A stretch of DNA of 55,009 nt, taken from Putridiphycobacter roseus. Its GTDB lineage: Bacteria; Bacteroidota; Bacteroidia; Flavobacteriales_D; Crocinitomicaceae. Positions 53,301 to 55,009 of the stretch are shown piece after piece (positions within the stretch are counted from its first letter, which is position 1; every line of letters starts with the position of its first letter). Position numbers and translations under genes: made by a program. Location of the stretch: the NCBI RefSeq assembly GCF_003234935.1, contig NZ_QKSB01000016.1, forward strand, positions 1-55,009, given 5' to 3'. The notes under the pieces are model-generated. The model did no database searches. It was not told the origin of the DNA and saw only the letters and a program-made list of their open reading frames with translations.

Positions 53301-53937
53301 CTATAATTTTACCATTTTTAATTTGATAAGCCACTGGTTTTTCTTCAAAGATGTCTCCGAGTCCTGTTTTTATTTTTAATCGTCCATCTTTTAATATTTT
53401 AATCGATTCTTGACCATTGTACTTTAGCTGAATGTTATTTGGGTCTCCTTGGGGAGCGACTTTAAATTCATACTTTAATTGTCTGTTTTTTTCAAATATT
53501 CTGGCATCTACCCCCGGGTATAAATCATGATAAGAAATATCGTAATATCCATAGCATTCCCTTGCCCATCTATCTTGGTTATTTCCTATAAAATAATTGT
53601 AGTATTCACTCGTTTTATTACGGCTTGAGGTCTGTGCATTGGGTTGACAACCCAAAAACTGTAGGTATAAATATTGCTCACGAATTTGTGGATTTTCCAC
53701 TGTTTTTGCAGAAAAATCAGCATGATGAATATCATCTGCATCAATAAATTGATACAAAATACCTGTTTGTTCTAACCAAACATTCCCAAAACTCACATCC
53801 GCTTTATAAAGTGCTTTGCTTGGCCATTGTCCTTTGTTTTCTACAAACTTATAATCACCTACCAATTGCTCCACCTCTTGGGCAGTAAGCACATTTATAG
53901 AAAGGGCGATTGCAAAAGCCAGCAGTATTCTTTTCAT
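50362..53937 (-). CDS. SprB-like surface protein with SBBP-type repeats, PKD domain and T9SS type B C-terminus
   Basis: 1191 residues. The signal peptide ends NVLTAQ. An N-terminal DUF7948-like domain follows (FVENKGQWPSKALYK, then RQLKYEFKVAPQGDP), then SBBP-type beta-propeller repeats (LLGSTYMGGSANDGVNY, LMWSSYYGGSQNDACYSVKI and VIQSTYIGTAAYDQS). A PKD domain lies near 760-830 (CAPLTINFTNQSTDP). Further Ig-like domains follow, and a gliding-motility-type C-terminal domain (FVPSAFTPDSDNVNDQVFV, then FDRWGEVVFETQN and GWDGIFRGKPLDPDVYVY). That is a T9SS type B signal, exported with a PorP/SprF partner, which is the next gene. Confidence 0.93.
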   Translation of the reverse strand: MKRILLAFAIALSINVLTAQEVEQLVGDYKFVENKGQWPSKALYKADVSFGNVWLEQTGILYQFIDADDIHHADFSAKTVENPQIREQYLYLQFLGCQPNAQTSSRNKTSEYYNYFIGNNQDRWARECYGYYDISYHDLYPGVDARIFEKNRQLKYEFKVAPQGDPNNIQLKYNGQESIKILKDGRLKIKTGLGDIFEEKPVAYQIKNGKIIDVPCQFKLMDGVLSFDLGKYDKDIALVIDPVLVFATYCGSVSDNFGMTATYAYDGKAYSGGTVYGNAYPTPALVWNSTTNITVPNVSNSITTDVFISKYSADGTTMLWTNFIGGGDNTQGTETVHSLICDAANNIYLYGATSSTDFPMMNAYQNTHGGGSTFSVQFNGSNFGSVGTDIFVSKISADGLNLLGSTYMGGSANDGVNYKVTSGNYSTVAAYDSLTSNYGDQFRGEIMLDAANNVLVTSSSRSINFPVHNAFQANNAGQQDGVVFKLSADFSSLMWSSYYGGSQNDACYSVKIDSSYNVLIAGGSSSSDLPNTVGGLNPNYMGGKTDGFVAKIMGDGSSVIQSTYIGTAAYDQSIFVEIDRDDNVYLVGVSDGAMPVVNAGYSNANSGQFIMKLNPSLTSIDYATIFGNGNGQPNISPAAFLVDVCGNVYVSGWGANILQGTGLNGMPVTANAEQGTNGDGFNFYLFVLERNAANILYGSYLGGALSQEHVDGGTSRFDKYGVVYQSVCGGCGGNSDFPTTTNAWSANNLSSNCNNLVFKFDFQIVPDADFTVSELLGCAPLTINFTNQSTDPNGSVWDLDAGGTIIQAGSNPIVLYDQPGQYEAILYITDTICNLTDTAKKIITVYPEVKLSLPNDTIICDADITSLDLLANSFGTATTFIWDDNDDFSSPLNAGGLDSVITVSPVNTVTFYCKVSNGNALCDQTGSVTIQFSSGIIDVMADANICAGNNVNLQATFPSGLNITADWSPKDYITYESPTTGLAKANPPKTQYYYVTANINGCIFYDSVWVKVDQLPSDSVYIIATQIEVVDGGTTILSAMPNQPYYHYLWSPAARVEQPNNQTTKTYSITDDTEFTVQVTNDACTKTAKVLIKVLEFICGDVYVFVPSAFTPDSDNVNDQVFVRGYNIEEMNFMIFDRWGEVVFETQNQNEGWDGIFRGKPLDPDVYVYHLQVKCVDGQENLIKGNITLIK

Positions 53938-54070
53938 AACACTAAATTAAACAATTAAAAACAGGTATTAAAATTAAGACTGTTTAATTTATGGTATAGT
54001 TGCGTTAAAGGGTTGGATTAATGCTTAAAAGTAAAGTATAGCACTGACAAAATAAATGTCATACCCTAGC

Positions 54071-54211
54071 AAATCATCCTCCTCAGGCTTCGAGGCCATT
54101 TAATAGATTACCATCTATTAAATCCTCAGCCGTCGGGAGGATGTTAACTAAATAAACCGCCGAGGGCTGAGGATAGAAAAAATGGCAATTTTTTCTATGA
54201 ACTCGAAGTCC
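54071..54211. repeat. Multi-branched palindromic element downstream of the DUF6252-like gene, copy 1
   Basis: Nested inverted repeats: outer CTTCGAG (54089-54095) with CTCGAAG (54202-54208); ATTTAATAGAT/ATCTATTAAAT (54098-54123, loop TACC); ATCCTCAGCC/GGCTGAGGAT (54122-54131 and 54165-54174); AGAAAAAA/TTTTTTCT. It lies immediately after the stop of the minus-strand lipoprotein and recurs at 54819. Confidence 0.85.
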
Positions 54212-54221
54212 GGTTTAAAAC

Positions 54222-54751
54222 TCAATACCAAAAAGCAAATTTACCATCTGTAATATACATTAAGCTATCCGTGCAATCTCTATTAATTAAAGTCATATTA
54301 AAGGTACCTTCAACCTCTCGTTTAGTTTTATCAAATCTGCAGATTTCAATATTGCCTGGGTTTAGACTATCGTGTAAATAGCCTGCGCAACCAATATTCC
54401 CACTTACAGATAGAAAAGAAACAATTTCACCTCCATCTCCGTTTAGCGTGCTCATTGGATATTTCCCCAAGGAATTTACACCCTGATATATATATATATA
54501 GACTGATCAATATTTTGATCTTTATCTATTTTACTTCCTGTTAAATTAAATTGGCCCGTAGTTTCAATGTAGCTTGCATAGACAGGTACAGATCCACTAA
54601 TCGAAGCAGGCGTTTTTGCTACCCACTCAACCCCATTAATTTTACAAGAAAAACCTTGCGTAAATTCTGGTTCGGGGTCTTGTTTTTCGCAGGAGACACT
54701 TAGAAATACTAATGACAAAGTAAAAAATAATATGCCTTTTATTGTTTTCAT
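54222..54751 (-). pseudogene. DUF6252-like lipoprotein interrupted by an AT-repeat frameshift
   Basis: Start at the ATG at 54751 (MKTIKGILFFTLSLVFLSVSC, lipobox). FSCKINGVEWVAKTPASI is the usual opening of DUF6252-type lipoproteins. The frame continues to NIDQSIYIYIRV and stops after 54486-54500, a pure AT run of 15 bases. The second half (QGVNSLGKYPMS to TDGKFAFWY) is intact in another frame. Removing one AT unit would restore an unbroken protein of about 176 residues. It could be a phase-variable gene, a true pseudogene or an assembly error. Confidence 0.75.
54486..54500. repeat. AT dinucleotide microsatellite inside the lipoprotein gene
   Basis: Fifteen bases of alternating A and T (seven and a half units) at exactly the point where the reading frame shifts. 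Slippage by one unit would switch the frame. Confidence 0.9.
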
Positions 54752-54818
54752 TGTATGCAATTTACTGATTTAATCCTTGATATTACCAAGGAAATACCAA
54801 AACCAATAAGATAGCCAT

Positions 54819-54957
54819 AAATCACCCACCTCAGACTTCGAGGTCATTTAATAGATTACCACCTATTAAATCCTCAGCCGTCGGGAGGAAGTTAATGAAG
54901 CAAACCACCGAGGACTGAGGATAGAAAAAATGGCAATTTTTCTATGAACTCGAAGTC
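54819..54957. repeat. Multi-branched palindromic element, copy 2
   Basis: Same nested layout as copy 1 at 54071, offset by about 747 bases. Several substitutions keep pairing: the outer arm reads ACTTCGAG against CTCGAAGT, where copy 1 has a G-U wobble. One T is missing in the AGAAAAAA/TTTTTCT arm. Confidence 0.85.
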
Positions 54958-54968
54958 CGGTTTAAAAC

Positions 54969-55009
54969 TCAATACCAAAAAGCAAATTTACCATCTGTAA
55001 TATACATTA
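54969..55009 (-). CDS. C-terminal end of a second DUF6252-like lipoprotein, cut by the window edge
   Basis: The 41 bases match the end of the gene at 54222 exactly and encode its last residues (YITDGKFAFWY and stop TGA). They show that a second tandem copy of the lipoprotein gene continues beyond the window. Confidence 0.75.
   Translation of the reverse strand, partial: MYITDGKFAFWY

Noticed and set aside
54071..55009. Integron attC sites in a cassette array
   Set aside because: The gene-plus-palindrome layout is suggestive, but no GTTRRRY/RYYYAAC core pair was found in the right places and no integrase is visible.

Overview
The window looks like a chromosomal segment of a free-living, probably marine, member of the Bacteroidota (Flavobacteriia-like; I cannot fix the genus). 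The DNA is AT-rich. Initiation sites mostly lack strong Shine-Dalgarno sequences, and many genes are preceded by the Bacteroidota -7 box TAnnTTTG. Several secreted proteins end in type IX secretion (T9SS) sorting domains. A TonB-dependent receptor, a PorV/PorQ-like protein, a PorP/SprF protein and OmpA/TPR/beta-propeller proteins are also present. It is mainly a core-genome mosaic of short operons with surface-protein modules at the edges.

Layout. 1-3096: two tandem, recently duplicated T9SS type A cargo genes. 3384-3873: a bidirectional terminator, a tRNA-Leu(CAA), and directly upstream of it six 56-bp tandem repeats built from the tRNA's own 5' end plus an 18-bp palindrome. 3885-4750: HIT protein and greA. 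4821-13895: a three-gene operon of TonB receptor, giant secreted protein and PorV-like protein. 14068-14791: two head-to-head overlapping small secreted genes, one a degenerate Rieske-like lipoprotein. 14771-16799: S41 protease and dCMP deaminase. 16912-18651: rsgA, dtd and a MazG-like gene. 18648-19436: DUF2797. 19535-22031: MlaE/MlaF-like ABC transporter and a coiled-coil membrane protein. 22594-24846: purQ and small or multi-pass membrane proteins. 24922-26419: fbp and a thioesterase. 26470-33051: PpiD-like chaperone, GH3/NagZ-like enzyme, OmpA/PorE-like protein and TPR protein. 33258-40402: M42 peptidase, two amidohydrolase-family proteins, a cytochrome b-like membrane protein and hflX. 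40781-47002: a duplicated module of lipoprotein plus secreted protein, flanked by dispersed repeats. 47135-53937: a T9SS type B adhesin operon (SprB-like protein, PorP/SprF, OmpA-like protein fused to DUF1573). 54071-55009: the start of a tandem array of DUF6252-like lipoproteins separated by a branched palindromic element.

How it fits together. The largest investment is in the cell surface: at least five T9SS cargo genes, outer-membrane components that anchor or shuttle them, and envelope quality control (PpiD, S41 protease, PorE-like OmpA). Housekeeping genes (greA, rsgA, dtd, purQ, fbp, hflX) lie between them in one- to three-gene units, often with convergent genes overlapping by 4 to 21 bp.

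Most unusual observations: (1) the tRNA-Leu-derived tandem array with a palindrome inserted in the D-arm; (2) a 747-bp tandem repeat of a lipoprotein gene carrying a multi-branched 3' element; (3) two apparent frameshifts in surface-protein genes, one exactly at an AT dinucleotide run; (4) overlapping divergent genes whose -7 boxes lie in or beside each other's coding sequence. Family names come from reading the translations; no database search was possible.
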